Below, in pieces: positions 43,331 through 51,725 of a stretch of DNA of 64,000 bases. The position numbers and the translations under genes were made by a program. The stretch is from Spirochaetota bacterium (GTDB taxonomy: Bacteria; Spirochaetota; Spirochaetia; Treponematales; Treponemataceae). Numbering within the stretch: the stretch's first letter is position 1; every line of letters begins with the position of its first letter. Location: positions 124,001 through 188,000 of the forward strand of contig JAEZST010000011.1 in NCBI GenBank assembly GCA_023443865.1, read 5' to 3'. The notes below the pieces were generated by a model. The model was given only the letters and a program-made list of their open reading frames with translations. It was not told the origin of the DNA and made no database searches.

Positions 43331-43350
43331 AAGGACCCTAACGGGTCCTT
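43331..43350 (-). terminator. Intrinsic terminator of ptsN
   Basis: AAGGACCC (43331-43338) pairs with GGGTCCTT (43343-43350) across a 4-nt loop. On the minus strand it is followed by a T-run, separating ptsN from the GH5 gene. Confidence 0.85.
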
Positions 43351-43385
43351 TTCTCGTTCGGGTTTCGTAACCCGGTCCCGACCGA

Positions 43386-43832
43386 CTACTCGGTAAGGAT
43401 TCTGATAACCTCGGCCTTATCCCCGGATTTGAGAATCTCCTGCCGCTTTTCGGCGCTCTTGAAAAGGAGGCTCACTTCCGCGAGGAACTGAAGATGGGGA
43501 CCCGTTTTATCTATCGGGGAAAGGGTCATGATAAAAATGCGGCAGGGTTCCTGGTCGAGGGAATCGAAATCGACCGGAGCGTCGGAAATACCCATGCAGG
43601 CCACCAGATCGTCCACGGAATCGGTCTTGCCATGGGGGATCGCGATGCCGTGCTTCATACCGGTCGACATTTTCCGTTCACGATCGAGCACGCACGCCCG
43701 CGCGGCAGTCTTATCCTTTACCTTGCCGGCCTGAACAAGAATATCGAGAAGTTCGTCGATAATCGCCTCTTTGCTGGTACCTTTGAGGTGAAGATTGACG
43801 GTATCGGTGGTCAATACGGTTTTGAGGTTCAT
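43386..43832 (-). CDS. ptsN: PTS system EIIA component, PtsN-type
   Basis: 148 residues from ATG 43832. EIIA(Fru/Ntr) fold with phosphorylatable His in MKHGIAIPHGKTDSVDDLVACMGIS and C-terminal LQFLAEVSLLFKSAEKRQEIL. No membrane EIIB/EIIC domains are adjacent, which favours the regulatory nitrogen-type PTS over sugar uptake. The start codon is 6 nt from a TTGACT-17-TACACT promoter. The frame extending to 43997 overlaps the divergent gene and is rejected. Confidence 0.87.
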   Translation of the reverse strand: MNLKTVLTTDTVNLHLKGTSKEAIIDELLDILVQAGKVKDKTAARACVLDRERKMSTGMKHGIAIPHGKTDSVDDLVACMGISDAPVDFDSLDQEPCRIFIMTLSPIDKTGPHLQFLAEVSLLFKSAEKRQEILKSGDKAEVIRILTE

Positions 43833-43867
43833 AAAAGCAGTGTACGTTTGATCATAGGAAAAGTCAA
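43833..43867 (-). promoter_or_regulatory. Leaderless promoter of ptsN
   Basis: TTGACT (complement of 43862-43867), 17-nt spacer, TACACT (complement of 43839-43844), 6 nt, ATG 43832. A TATAAT (43878-43883) facing the other way serves the divergent gene at 43890. Confidence 0.7.
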
Positions 43868-43889
43868 GGTTTTTAGGTATAATATTGCC

Positions 43890-44282
43890 ATGAAGGATAT
43901 AGATAAATTTTTCTCCGATGGGGATCGCATCATCGCCAGATGGCGGGCAGAGGGTACGGGAAAGACGGAGCGACTCGCTTCGGCCCTCTCCGCGCATTTC
44001 CTTTCCTGGTGCCGATCATTGAGCGATATCGCCGGACCGCTCGCGAATTATTGGGAGACAACTTACGGCGATACCCTCGGAACGGAAGCGGGAAGAAAGG
44101 CCGCCCTCGAATGGTTCGGCGCCCTCCACGCCTTATTGCATGAGGAATTTGACGATACGATGGATTTCCCCGAGGCCGACTGGGACGAGATTCGGGAGAC
44201 AATAAACGCCGAGGCGGATTCCATGGATCTAGACCTGCTCTCGGGAATTTTAACCGTCATCGTGGAACGCGGACACGCGTAG
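43890..44282 (+). CDS. Hypothetical protein, helical, acidic C terminus
   Basis: 130 residues, not recognised. No signal peptide or membrane segment; Trp- and acid-rich helices (FGALHALLHEEFDDTMDFPEADWDEIRETINAEAD) and a C-terminal amphipathic helix (LDLLSGILTVIVERG). TATAAT at 43878-43883 is 6 nt before ATG 43890, suggesting a leaderless start with a poor -35. Codon usage looks like its neighbours. It could be a small spirochaete-specific cytoplasmic protein; no function is proposed. Confidence 0.6.
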   Translation: MKDIDKFFSDGDRIIARWRAEGTGKTERLASALSAHFLSWCRSLSDIAGPLANYWETTYGDTLGTEAGRKAALEWFGALHALLHEEFDDTMDFPEADWDEIRETINAEADSMDLDLLSGILTVIVERGHA

Positions 44283-44451
44283 CCATTCCCCAAAAAATGC
44301 CGTTTTTCCCTTGACAAATCGGGGGAGCGGCCCGATATTTAAGTCGTAAGGAGTTCTAAATACGAATCTGATGGATAGGGTGCTGCCGATGGTCGTGAGG
44401 ACGCGGTACGCACGGTTTGAACGGTTTTTCGAGAATTGAAGGAGGACCTTT

Positions 44452-44505
44452 ATGGATAATCCGCCTGACGCGCAACGCCGGAGAAAAACCGGCAAACGAT
44501 CTTGA
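44452..44505 (+). CDS. Possible 17-residue basic peptide inside the candidate RNA
   Basis: ATG 44452 follows a perfect Shine-Dalgarno AAGGAGG with 5-nt spacing and is followed by 16 codons and TGA. The peptide is MDNPPDAQRRRKTGKRS, highly basic. The GCCGG/CCGGC hairpin lies inside its codons, so ribosome movement could alter RNA folding as in a leader peptide. Only the ribosome site and reading frame support it; it may not be functional as a peptide. Confidence 0.4.
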   Translation: MDNPPDAQRRRKTGKRS

Positions 44506-44598
44506 TCTTCAGCCTGTCGGCACGCGGTGACAGGTTTAAATAGACTGGCCGAAGTCCTATTTAGGACAGCTCCCCAACGGGGGTACAAGGCCGAGACA

Positions 44599-44622
44599 AG
44601 CCGGTGAGAGACCGGCTTTTTT
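44599..44622 (+). terminator. Intrinsic terminator of the candidate RNA
   Basis: AGCCGGT (44599-44605), 5-nt loop, ACCGGCT (44611-44617), then a T-run. It insulates the radical SAM gene downstream. Confidence 0.9.
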
Positions 44623-44652
44623 ATTTTAAACGCGGGCACTATAATTCGTACC

Positions 44653-45639
44653 ATGTTCACCCAATACGACGCATGCGCGATCTGCCCGAGAAATTGCGGC
44701 ACCGATAGAAATAACGGCAAAAAGGGCCTGTGCGGAGAGACTTCCGCCCTTCGGGTTTCCTGGGCCGGGCTCCACTTCGGCGAGGAGCCGCCGGTTACCG
44801 GAAAGGGCGGCTCAGGAACCGTTTTCATTACCGGCTGCAATCTGCGGTGTAAGTTCTGCCAAAACTGGCAGATATCCCAGGACGGCATGGGCCTGGCGGT
44901 GACGGATTCCGGTTTTGCCGAAATGTGCGTGGAATTGGAGCGCTCGGGCGCGGAAAACATCAATATCGTTACCGGCAGCCACGCCATTCCCGCGATTGCC
45001 GCCGGACTCCGCCTGGCGAGGCAAGAAGGCCTGCGAATCCCCATTTTGTGGAATTCCTCCGGTTATGAAACCCCCGAAGCCCTTTCGCTCCTGGACGGCC
45101 TCGTATCGGTGTGGCTCCCGGACCTGAAAACGCTGAACCCGGAATTGTCCGAAAACCTCTTTCGCGCGAAGGATTACCCGAAAGCCGCGAAAAGGGCCCT
45201 CCGATTCATGGCAGACCGGTCTCCGCTCGTCGTGGAAGAGGCGACGCGGGAGCGGCCGTCGGGAAAGATCGTTTCGGGGCTCATAGTCCGGCATCTTGTC
45301 TTGCCGAATCGACTCGCGGACACGGAACTGGTGCTCGCGTGGTTTGCGGAACACCTGAAGGGAAAGGCCTTACTCTCCCTCATGACCCAATACACCCCGG
45401 TACCGGATAGCCCCTACGCCAAGGAAATCGACGCGTTCCCGAACCGCCTTATGCAAGGGAAGGAAGCGGACCGATTGCAGAATCTGCTTGAATCGTACGG
45501 CATAGAGAATGGGTATTATCAGGAACTGGTGGAGGATACGAGCTGGCTTCCCGATTTCGCCCGGGGCCAACCCTTTTCATCGGCCCTCGCAAAACCGATC
45601 TGGCATTGGAGAGAGGGTTTCATCGGTCGAAAAGAGTGA
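44653..45639 (+). CDS. Radical SAM protein (PflA/AmmeMemoRadiSam-like)
   Basis: 328 residues. A Cys-rich N terminus (CAICPRNCGTDRN...GLCGE) precedes the radical SAM cluster motif FITGCNLRCKFCQNWQIS (CxxxCxxC). Continued core strands include INIVTGSHAIPAI, LWNSSGYETPEAL and VWLPDLKTL. This resembles the pyruvate-formate-lyase-activating-enzyme-like uncharacterised group (PflX/TP0095-type) rather than a true PflA, since no pfl gene is adjacent. TATAAT lies 7 nt before ATG 44653, again without a Shine-Dalgarno. Confidence 0.82.
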   Translation: MFTQYDACAICPRNCGTDRNNGKKGLCGETSALRVSWAGLHFGEEPPVTGKGGSGTVFITGCNLRCKFCQNWQISQDGMGLAVTDSGFAEMCVELERSGAENINIVTGSHAIPAIAAGLRLARQEGLRIPILWNSSGYETPEALSLLDGLVSVWLPDLKTLNPELSENLFRAKDYPKAAKRALRFMADRSPLVVEEATRERPSGKIVSGLIVRHLVLPNRLADTELVLAWFAEHLKGKALLSLMTQYTPVPDSPYAKEIDAFPNRLMQGKEADRLQNLLESYGIENGYYQELVEDTSWLPDFARGQPFSSALAKPIWHWREGFIGRKE

Positions 45640-45734
45640 CCGGGTAAACAAATTCCCCGTCGCTTTCTTTTTTATTTCCCCTGACTTATAATAGTAGGAA
45701 AACCAACCCCTTTTGCCCACCTCCGGGAGGATGT

Positions 45735-47747
45735 ATGCGCTTTCCAGATTTTACCCGGCGAATTACCGGCACCGCGATTCCCATCGGCGCGCTCAAGACC
45801 GCGCAAAGTTGCGGCATAGGCGAATTTGCCGACCTCATACCCTTTGCCCGGTTCTGCCGCGACTCGGGGCTCGAGATAATACAACTCCTGCCCGTTAACG
45901 ATACGGGCACGGAAAGTTCCCCGTATAGCGCCCTTTCGGCCTTCGCCCTCCACCCCGTGTACGTCCGGCTCGGCGATTTACCCGAGGCGAAGGACTTTGA
46001 GTCCGACGTACAGGGGCTGAGAGACCGGTTCGAAAACCTCCGCCGTTACGATTACCGGGGGCTCAGGGACGCAAAAATCGATCTTCTCTGGAAGATATGG
46101 AAATCCGCCAAATCGACCGTGATGGACTCAGCGGAATTAACGGAATGGATCGCGGCCAACCCCTGGATCGTCGAATACGCGGTCTTCATGAATATAAAGC
46201 GGAAGAATTTCGACGCGTCTTGGAAGTCCTGGGATCGTTTCCGTACCCCTTCCCACGGGGAAATCCGCAAACGGTGGGAAAGCGCCGGTTCCCGGGACGA
46301 GCACCTCTTCTTCGCCTGGGCGCAAATGCGCCTGGACGGGCAATTCAAGGCGGCGGCCGATTATTGCGACAAAATCGGCATCGCGCTCAAGGGCGATATA
46401 CCCATCATGATGAACGAGGATTCCTGCGACGCCTGGGCGAACCCCGAATTTTTCAGGGATGACCTGCGGGCGGGAAGCCCCCCGGACGACTCGAACCCCC
46501 TCGGGCAAAACTGGGGCTTCCCCATCTATAACTGGGACAATCTCGAGGACGACGGCTACGGATGGTGGAAGCGACGGTTGAATCACGCGAGCCGATTCTA
46601 CCACGCCTACAGAATCGACCATATTCTCGGCTTCTTCCGGATATGGTCGGTGCCGAACGGCGAATACTCGGGTTACCTCGGGTGGACGACTCCCCATGAG
46701 CCCATAACGGCGCTGGAGCTGGCGGAACGGGGCTTCACGGGCGACCGGCTTCGCTGGATATGCGAGCCCCACGTCCCGACGCGGGCCGTGGAAGCGGTGA
46801 ACAATAACGACTATCTAGGGACGCACGGACTCCTCAATCAGGTGATGAACCGGATTGGCGATGAGGAATTATGGCTTTTTAAGGATGAGATCGCCTGCGA
46901 ACGGGACATTTGGGAGACCGGGCTACCCGAGCCGGTAAAGCGGGTCCTCGTGGACGCCTGGAGGGACCGCCTCCTGCAGGTTACGGGGCGCGACGGAAAG
47001 GGTAAGGTATTATATGCCCCCGTCTGGACCTGGTACCGTTCAACGGCCTGGAGAACCCTCTCCGAGGGCGAAAAAAGCGCCCTCAATTCCCTATTCTCGG
47101 AAAAGGCCAGGAAAAACGAAGAGCTCTGGAAAGGCCAGGCGGAGCGCTTGCTCGGCGCGCTTACCGGTTCGTCTGACATGTTGGCCTGCGCGGAAGACCT
47201 GGGGAGCATACCCGACAGCGTGCCGGGCGTGCTCGCTTCGTTGGGCATTTATTCCCTCAAAGTCATTCGCTGGGAACGCCTTTGGAACCAGGAGGGGCAG
47301 CCGTTTAGAACGCTCGAGAGCTATCCCGAAAAATCCGTCGCTACCACTTCGGTGCACGACTCTTCTACATTGAGGGGCTGGTGGGAGCGGGAACGGGGGG
47401 CGGAGGCGTTCTATTCCCTACGCTACCCCGAAACCGACGGGGTTTCCCGGGAGAAGGCGGAGGCATGGAAGACGGCTTACGGGGAGGATACCGCCGCGTG
47501 GGCATTCAGAACCATGGCGCACAGCGCCTCCCGACTGCTCGTTATTCCGTTGCAGGATTTACTCGCGCTAAACGACGCGTACCGGAGCGAGGATCCCGAC
47601 GAGGATCGGGTGAACGTGCCGGGAAGCGTTACGGCCTTTAACTGGACCTGGCGCATTCCGGTCACGGTAGAGACACTGGAAGAGGATAAAAAGCTTATCG
47701 AAAACCTTCGGAACGTCTTTCAGGCGCGCCGGGAGGGAAGCAATTGA
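45735..47747 (+). CDS. malQ: 4-alpha-glucanotransferase (amylomaltase, GH77)
   Basis: 670 residues with Shine-Dalgarno GGGAGG. Diagnostic segments: RITGTAIPIGALKTAQSCGIGEFADLIPFA, QLLPVNDTGTESSPYSALSAFALHPVYV, KGDIPIMMNEDSCDAWANPEFF, YRIDHILGFFRIWSVP (catalytic Asp), LACAEDLGSIPDSVP (acid/base Glu) and SVHDSSTLRGWWERE. It disproportionates maltodextrins by transferring glucan segments. It lies 21 nt before the giant GH13 gene, forming a starch or glycogen module. Confidence 0.92.
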   Translation: MRFPDFTRRITGTAIPIGALKTAQSCGIGEFADLIPFARFCRDSGLEIIQLLPVNDTGTESSPYSALSAFALHPVYVRLGDLPEAKDFESDVQGLRDRFENLRRYDYRGLRDAKIDLLWKIWKSAKSTVMDSAELTEWIAANPWIVEYAVFMNIKRKNFDASWKSWDRFRTPSHGEIRKRWESAGSRDEHLFFAWAQMRLDGQFKAAADYCDKIGIALKGDIPIMMNEDSCDAWANPEFFRDDLRAGSPPDDSNPLGQNWGFPIYNWDNLEDDGYGWWKRRLNHASRFYHAYRIDHILGFFRIWSVPNGEYSGYLGWTTPHEPITALELAERGFTGDRLRWICEPHVPTRAVEAVNNNDYLGTHGLLNQVMNRIGDEELWLFKDEIACERDIWETGLPEPVKRVLVDAWRDRLLQVTGRDGKGKVLYAPVWTWYRSTAWRTLSEGEKSALNSLFSEKARKNEELWKGQAERLLGALTGSSDMLACAEDLGSIPDSVPGVLASLGIYSLKVIRWERLWNQEGQPFRTLESYPEKSVATTSVHDSSTLRGWWERERGAEAFYSLRYPETDGVSREKAEAWKTAYGEDTAAWAFRTMAHSASRLLVIPLQDLLALNDAYRSEDPDEDRVNVPGSVTAFNWTWRIPVTVETLEEDKKLIENLRNVFQARREGSN

Positions 47748-47768
47748 CGGACGCACAGGAGACATCCA

Positions 47769-50700
47769 TTGAACACCTTTCCCTTTGACACTGTTTTTCC
47801 GATAGAACGGCGCGACGCCGGGCCGACCGACAGGAAGGCCACGCTGACCGCCGAATTCCACATATCCGCCGCCGTGAGGGCCCGGTGCGGTTTCGATGAA
47901 GCGCTCTTCGCCTCGTCGGGAAACGTACTCTTCGCGAACCTGAAAGCGGTACGACTGTTCGTCCAAAAATACAACGCCACGTTGGATCGCGCCGCCCCGG
48001 CGGAACGGTTTCTTAAGGCGGGCCAAGTAAACGCCATGGGCCTTATCGACGAAATATTCCACTATGTCTGCCATCAATACAGAACCCAGGTAAACCCCGG
48101 CTTTTTCACCGGCGCCCTCGCCAGCCTCGAAGCGCGCTTAGGCGCCGAAGGGGTCACGGGCGTTCTGCTCGAGTTTACCCGGGAATTTCCCCCGATGGCG
48201 GTCTATCGAGACGGCATGAAGCCGGAAGAGTGGCTCGCCGCGTCCGATCCCCTCGGAACGCCGAATCGGGCCGTTTCCCTGGAGGAACTGGCCCTCCTGA
48301 TACTCGCCAACGAAAATCCCGCCTTCGAACCCTTCTTCCCGCTCTTCTCGGACAAAAAACTTAAAAAGCTGCCCCTCTACGGGAAATGCGCCGCCGCGCT
48401 CAGGGAGTGGTCCGCCGGCCAGCCGCCCTTCGGCCCCGAAGGCAGGGATCTTCTTGGCATGCTGAAAGCCCCGGTAGAATACGCGCCCTACGACCTTAAG
48501 GGACAGCTCGAGTACATTCGCTCCCGGTGGGGCGCCCTTCTCGGCGATTGGCTCGCCAGGCTGCTCGCGGGATTGGACGTAATGGCGGAAGAGGAGAAAG
48601 CCGGTTGGGCGGGCGGAATCGGTTCCGGCACGCCCGATATGGACGCGTATCAGTTCGGCGATATCTCGAAAGAGTACGAGCGGTTCAGCCCCGACCGGGA
48701 CTGGATGCCGAACGTGGTGCTCATGGCGAAAACCGTCCTGGTATGGCTTCATCAGCTTTCGGTCAAGTACCGGCGGGAAATAACCAGGCTGGACCACATA
48801 CCGGACGAAGAACTGGATTCGCTGGCGGCCGCGGGCTTTACCGGGCTCTGGCTCATCGGACTCTGGGAGCGATCCCCAGCCAGCGCGCGCATCAAGCAAA
48901 TCTGCGGAAACGCCGAGGCCGCGGCGAGCGCCTACAGCCTGGACGATTACGAGATCGCGAACGAGCTCGGCGGCTGGGGAGCCCTCGAAAACCTGCGCGC
49001 CCGGGCATGGAAGCGAGGCATCCGCATGGCGTCGGACATGGTGCCGAACCACACCGGCATGGACTCAAAATGGGTGACAGAGCGGCCCGACCTTTTCGTG
49101 CAAACCCGCGAATGCCCCTTCCCCGGCTACGATTTCAACGGGGAGAATCTCTCCCGCGACGGGAGAATCGGCATTTACCTCGAGAACCACTACTACAGCA
49201 AGAGCGACTGCGCGGTGGTATTCAAGCGGGTAGACCACGCGACGGGCGAGACCAGGTACATTTACCACGGCAACGACGGCACCGGCATGCCCTGGAACGA
49301 CACGGCGCAAATCGATTTCCTGAACCCCGAGGCGAGGGAAGAGGTCATTCAAAAGATACTCCACGTCGCCCGCAACTTTCCCATTATCCGCTTCGACGCG
49401 GCCATGGTCTTGGCGAAAAAGCATATTCAGCGGCTCTGGTACCCCGAGCCGGGCAAGGGCGGGGACATCGCGAGCCGATCGCAGTTCTCCCTGACCAGGG
49501 ACGAGTTCGAACGCAGGATTCCCGAGGAGTTTTGGCGCGAGGTCGTTGACCGTTGCGCGCGCGAAATTCCCGACACCCTCCTCTTGGCCGAAGCCTTCTG
49601 GATGATGGAAGGGTACTTCGTCCGCACCCTCGGCATGCACCGGGTCTATAATTCGGCGTTCATGAACATGCTCAAGCGGGAAGACAACGATAAATACCGG
49701 GCAACCATAAAGAACACCATCGAGTTTGACCCGGAGATCCTCAAGCGCTACGTGAATTTCATGAATAACCCCGACGAGGAGACCGCGGTCGCCCAATTCG
49801 GCAAGGGAGACAAGTATTTCGGCGTATGCACCATGATGGTCGCCATGCCCGGGCTCCCCATGTTCGGCCACGGGCAGATCGAGGGCTTCGAGGAAAAATA
49901 CGGAATGGAATACCGGCGCGCCTACCGGGACGAGGTCTCGGACGGGGAGCTCGTGGAAAGGCACCGAAGGGAAATATTCCCCCTGATGAAGCGCCGGTGG
50001 CTCTTCGCCGGGGTAGAGAACTTTCTCCTCTACGATTTCTGGGAAAACGACCGCGTGAACGAGAACGTCTTCGTTTGGTCGAATCGCGCGGGAAACGAGC
50101 GGGCATTGATCTTCTACAACAACGTGTATCAGCGTGCCACCGGGTGGGTGAAGCAATCGGCCTCCTACGCGGTCAAGCAAAACGACGGCGCTAAAACCCT
50201 GACGAGCAGGAACCTCGGGGAAGGACTCGCGCTGATTAACCGGGACGACCGCTATTGCGTCATGCAGGAAATGAGGTCCGGGCTTTGGTACGTGCGCACG
50301 ACGTCGGAACTGTGCGAGCGGGGTATTTTCGCCGCCTTGGAGGGGTTCCAAACCCAGGTTTTCGTGAATATCTACGAGGTAGACGACACCGACGACCGGC
50401 GCTACGGGGCGCTTTACCACGCGTTGGGCGGGAGGGGAATCGCCGACGTGCGCATGGGCATTCAAAACATCGTTTTAAGGGAGCTCTACGCAGCCTTAAG
50501 TGCCGTCTTTGACCGATCGGTTCTCGCATACGTCAGCGGTAAAACCGAAAGCCTTCCCGCCGATTTTAACGGTAAGGTCGCGGAACTCCTGAAAACCGCG
50601 GACGCCTTCCTCGAAAAGACAGACGGAAACGGTCCGATACCCCTTTTCGCGAAACGGGCGAAGGATACCGCGGCGCCGTGCGCGTCGCTGGAAGACCGGC

Positions 50701-51419
50701 TCTCACGCATCGCGTCTTCGGAACTTCCGGTAGAATTAAGCCTCGCCGGGAATACGGACGCCCGATGGGCCTTCGCCTACGCGGCGGTCATCCTTACCCT
50801 CGCCGAGTACGCCAACCCCGTCCAGAGCGCCGATTCGCTCGCCGACCTAACCGAACGGTGGAGCCTGGATAAAAAGGCCGCGGAACTTTTTGCCGCTCTG
50901 AAGATAAAGCCCGAAAATGCTATGAGAATACTGGAAACCGCGCTCGTCGTAACCCCGTTAATCGGCGGGAAGCCCTTGCCCAAGGCAGGGAGGGCGAAGG
51001 CATTGCTTCTCCGCCTCCTCAGCGCGGAAAAGGCGCGGAAAGCCATTGGCGCCCACGAATGGGACGGCGTTGAATGGTATAACAAGGAAGCGGCGGAATT
51101 CGTGCTGGACACGGCCCTTTGTTCCATCGCGTATGGGCTTTGGACCGGATACGGATCGCATGATCCCTCGGACGCGCGGAAGACGAGGAAGGAAGCCTTT
51201 GGCCTGATAGGGGAATCGCTCTTCCGCGTAGAGAACCTGGGCGCGCTCTGCGGAAGTAATCCCAAAAGAAAGGCCGATACGGTCTCCGCGCCGGCGGGAA
51301 AAACTGCGGGAGCGAAGGCTTCCGCTACCACGGCAAAGGCTTCCGCGGCCGCGGCCGCGAAAAAGAAAGGGGGGAAAGACGCCCCTACGCCGCGAAAAAC
51401 GGAAGCTCCCAAGAAGTAA
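47769..51419 (+). CDS. Giant GH13 alpha-amylase-family protein with Ala/Lys-rich tail
   Basis: 1216 residues from TTG 47769, with AGGAG 8 nt upstream. About 330 residues of helical N-terminal extension precede a GH13 barrel: DMVPNHTGMDSKWV (region I, ~424), IIRFDAAMVLAKKH (nucleophile Asp~543), LLAEAFWMMEGYFV (acid/base Glu~608) and FMNNPDEE, where the usual NHD of region IV is NPD. The barrel is followed by a long C-terminal region and a low-complexity Ala/Lys tail (~1175-1216). No signal peptide. It probably acts on intracellular alpha-glucans with MalQ. It may be a spirochaete-typical enzyme of unproven specificity. Confidence 0.75.
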   Translation: MNTFPFDTVFPIERRDAGPTDRKATLTAEFHISAAVRARCGFDEALFASSGNVLFANLKAVRLFVQKYNATLDRAAPAERFLKAGQVNAMGLIDEIFHYVCHQYRTQVNPGFFTGALASLEARLGAEGVTGVLLEFTREFPPMAVYRDGMKPEEWLAASDPLGTPNRAVSLEELALLILANENPAFEPFFPLFSDKKLKKLPLYGKCAAALREWSAGQPPFGPEGRDLLGMLKAPVEYAPYDLKGQLEYIRSRWGALLGDWLARLLAGLDVMAEEEKAGWAGGIGSGTPDMDAYQFGDISKEYERFSPDRDWMPNVVLMAKTVLVWLHQLSVKYRREITRLDHIPDEELDSLAAAGFTGLWLIGLWERSPASARIKQICGNAEAAASAYSLDDYEIANELGGWGALENLRARAWKRGIRMASDMVPNHTGMDSKWVTERPDLFVQTRECPFPGYDFNGENLSRDGRIGIYLENHYYSKSDCAVVFKRVDHATGETRYIYHGNDGTGMPWNDTAQIDFLNPEAREEVIQKILHVARNFPIIRFDAAMVLAKKHIQRLWYPEPGKGGDIASRSQFSLTRDEFERRIPEEFWREVVDRCAREIPDTLLLAEAFWMMEGYFVRTLGMHRVYNSAFMNMLKREDNDKYRATIKNTIEFDPEILKRYVNFMNNPDEETAVAQFGKGDKYFGVCTMMVAMPGLPMFGHGQIEGFEEKYGMEYRRAYRDEVSDGELVERHRREIFPLMKRRWLFAGVENFLLYDFWENDRVNENVFVWSNRAGNERALIFYNNVYQRATGWVKQSASYAVKQNDGAKTLTSRNLGEGLALINRDDRYCVMQEMRSGLWYVRTTSELCERGIFAALEGFQTQVFVNIYEVDDTDDRRYGALYHALGGRGIADVRMGIQNIVLRELYAALSAVFDRSVLAYVSGKTESLPADFNGKVAELLKTADAFLEKTDGNGPIPLFAKRAKDTAAPCASLEDRLSRIASSELPVELSLAGNTDARWAFAYAAVILTLAEYANPVQSADSLADLTERWSLDKKAAELFAALKIKPENAMRILETALVVTPLIGGKPLPKAGRAKALLLRLLSAEKARKAIGAHEWDGVEWYNKEAAEFVLDTALCSIAYGLWTGYGSHDPSDARKTRKEAFGLIGESLFRVENLGALCGSNPKRKADTVSAPAGKTAGAKASATTAKASAAAAAKKKGGKDAPTPRKTEAPKK

Positions 51420-51431
51420 GGCATCCGTAAC

Positions 51432-51472
51432 CGTTCAACGCGCGGTACCGGCCAGTTACCGCGCGCTGAACG
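51432..51472. other. Long hairpin after the GH13 gene
   Basis: A 16-bp stem with one mismatch (51432-51447 with 51457-51472) and 9-nt loop, but no following T-run on the plus strand. It may stabilise or help end the malQ-GH13 mRNA. Confidence 0.7.
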
Positions 51473-51481
51473 ATTGCGGGC

Positions 51482-51523
51482 ATAAAAAAAAGGCCGTCTG
51501 ACGATGTGACGCCGGACGGCCTT
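51482..51523 (-). terminator. Intrinsic terminator of the 44-residue protein gene
   Basis: AAGGCCGTC (51490-51498) pairs with GACGGCCTT (51515-51523). On the minus strand the stem is followed by eight Ts. Confidence 0.88.
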
Positions 51524-51539
51524 CGCTATGTATCGTCGC

Positions 51540-51674
51540 TCAGGATTTCTGGGCGTTTTCTTCCACGTATTTTTTGAATTCTTCCACCGACATTCTATCA
51601 GAATATAGGGGATAAAGCGCTTCGACCAATTCGTCTAGGGTCTCAAATTTCGCTCCGTCCAATTTATAAGCCAT
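51540..51674 (-). CDS. Small acidic protein of 44 residues
   Basis: Frame from ATG 51674 to TGA at 51542-51540, too short for usual ORF cut-offs. Shine-Dalgarno AGGGGG 5 nt upstream, TATAAT ~19 nt before the ATG, and a dedicated terminator downstream support it. The peptide begins MAYKLDGAKFETLDELVEAL and continues with YPLYSDRMSVEEFKKYVEENAQKS, a soluble helical, acidic protein. I believe similar short proteins occur in other treponemes, but this is recollection. No function is known. Confidence 0.72.
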   Translation of the reverse strand: MAYKLDGAKFETLDELVEALYPLYSDRMSVEEFKKYVEENAQKS

Positions 51675-51725
51675 AAAGCCCCCTTTACCGCCGATTATAC
51701 CGTTTCTACGTAATTCCGAAAGCCC

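Larger units (their letters stand above)
44311..44622 (+). ncRNA. Candidate structured noncoding RNA or leader-peptide transcript with own promoter and terminator
   Basis: Promoter: TTGACA (44311-44316), 17-nt spacer, GATATT (44334-44339); predicted RNA starts near 44346. A strong terminator ends it at ~44622 (stem 44599-44605/44611-44617, T-run), giving about 277 nt. Within it are several hairpins: GCCGG/CCGGC (44477-44493), CCTGTC/GACAGG (44513-44533), GTCCTA/TAGGAC (~44554-44567) and CCCC/GGGG (~44572-44582). The last two are enclosed by GGCC/GGCC, which makes a three-way junction. It does not match tmRNA, SRP, RNase P, 6S or a riboswitch that I know. This region fills the 370-bp gap between genes. 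Confidence 0.5.

Noticed and set aside
49065..50465. 466-residue open frame antisense to the GH13 gene
   Set aside because: It covers the conserved GH13 regions in antisense; its composition is typical of shadow frames in GC-rich DNA.
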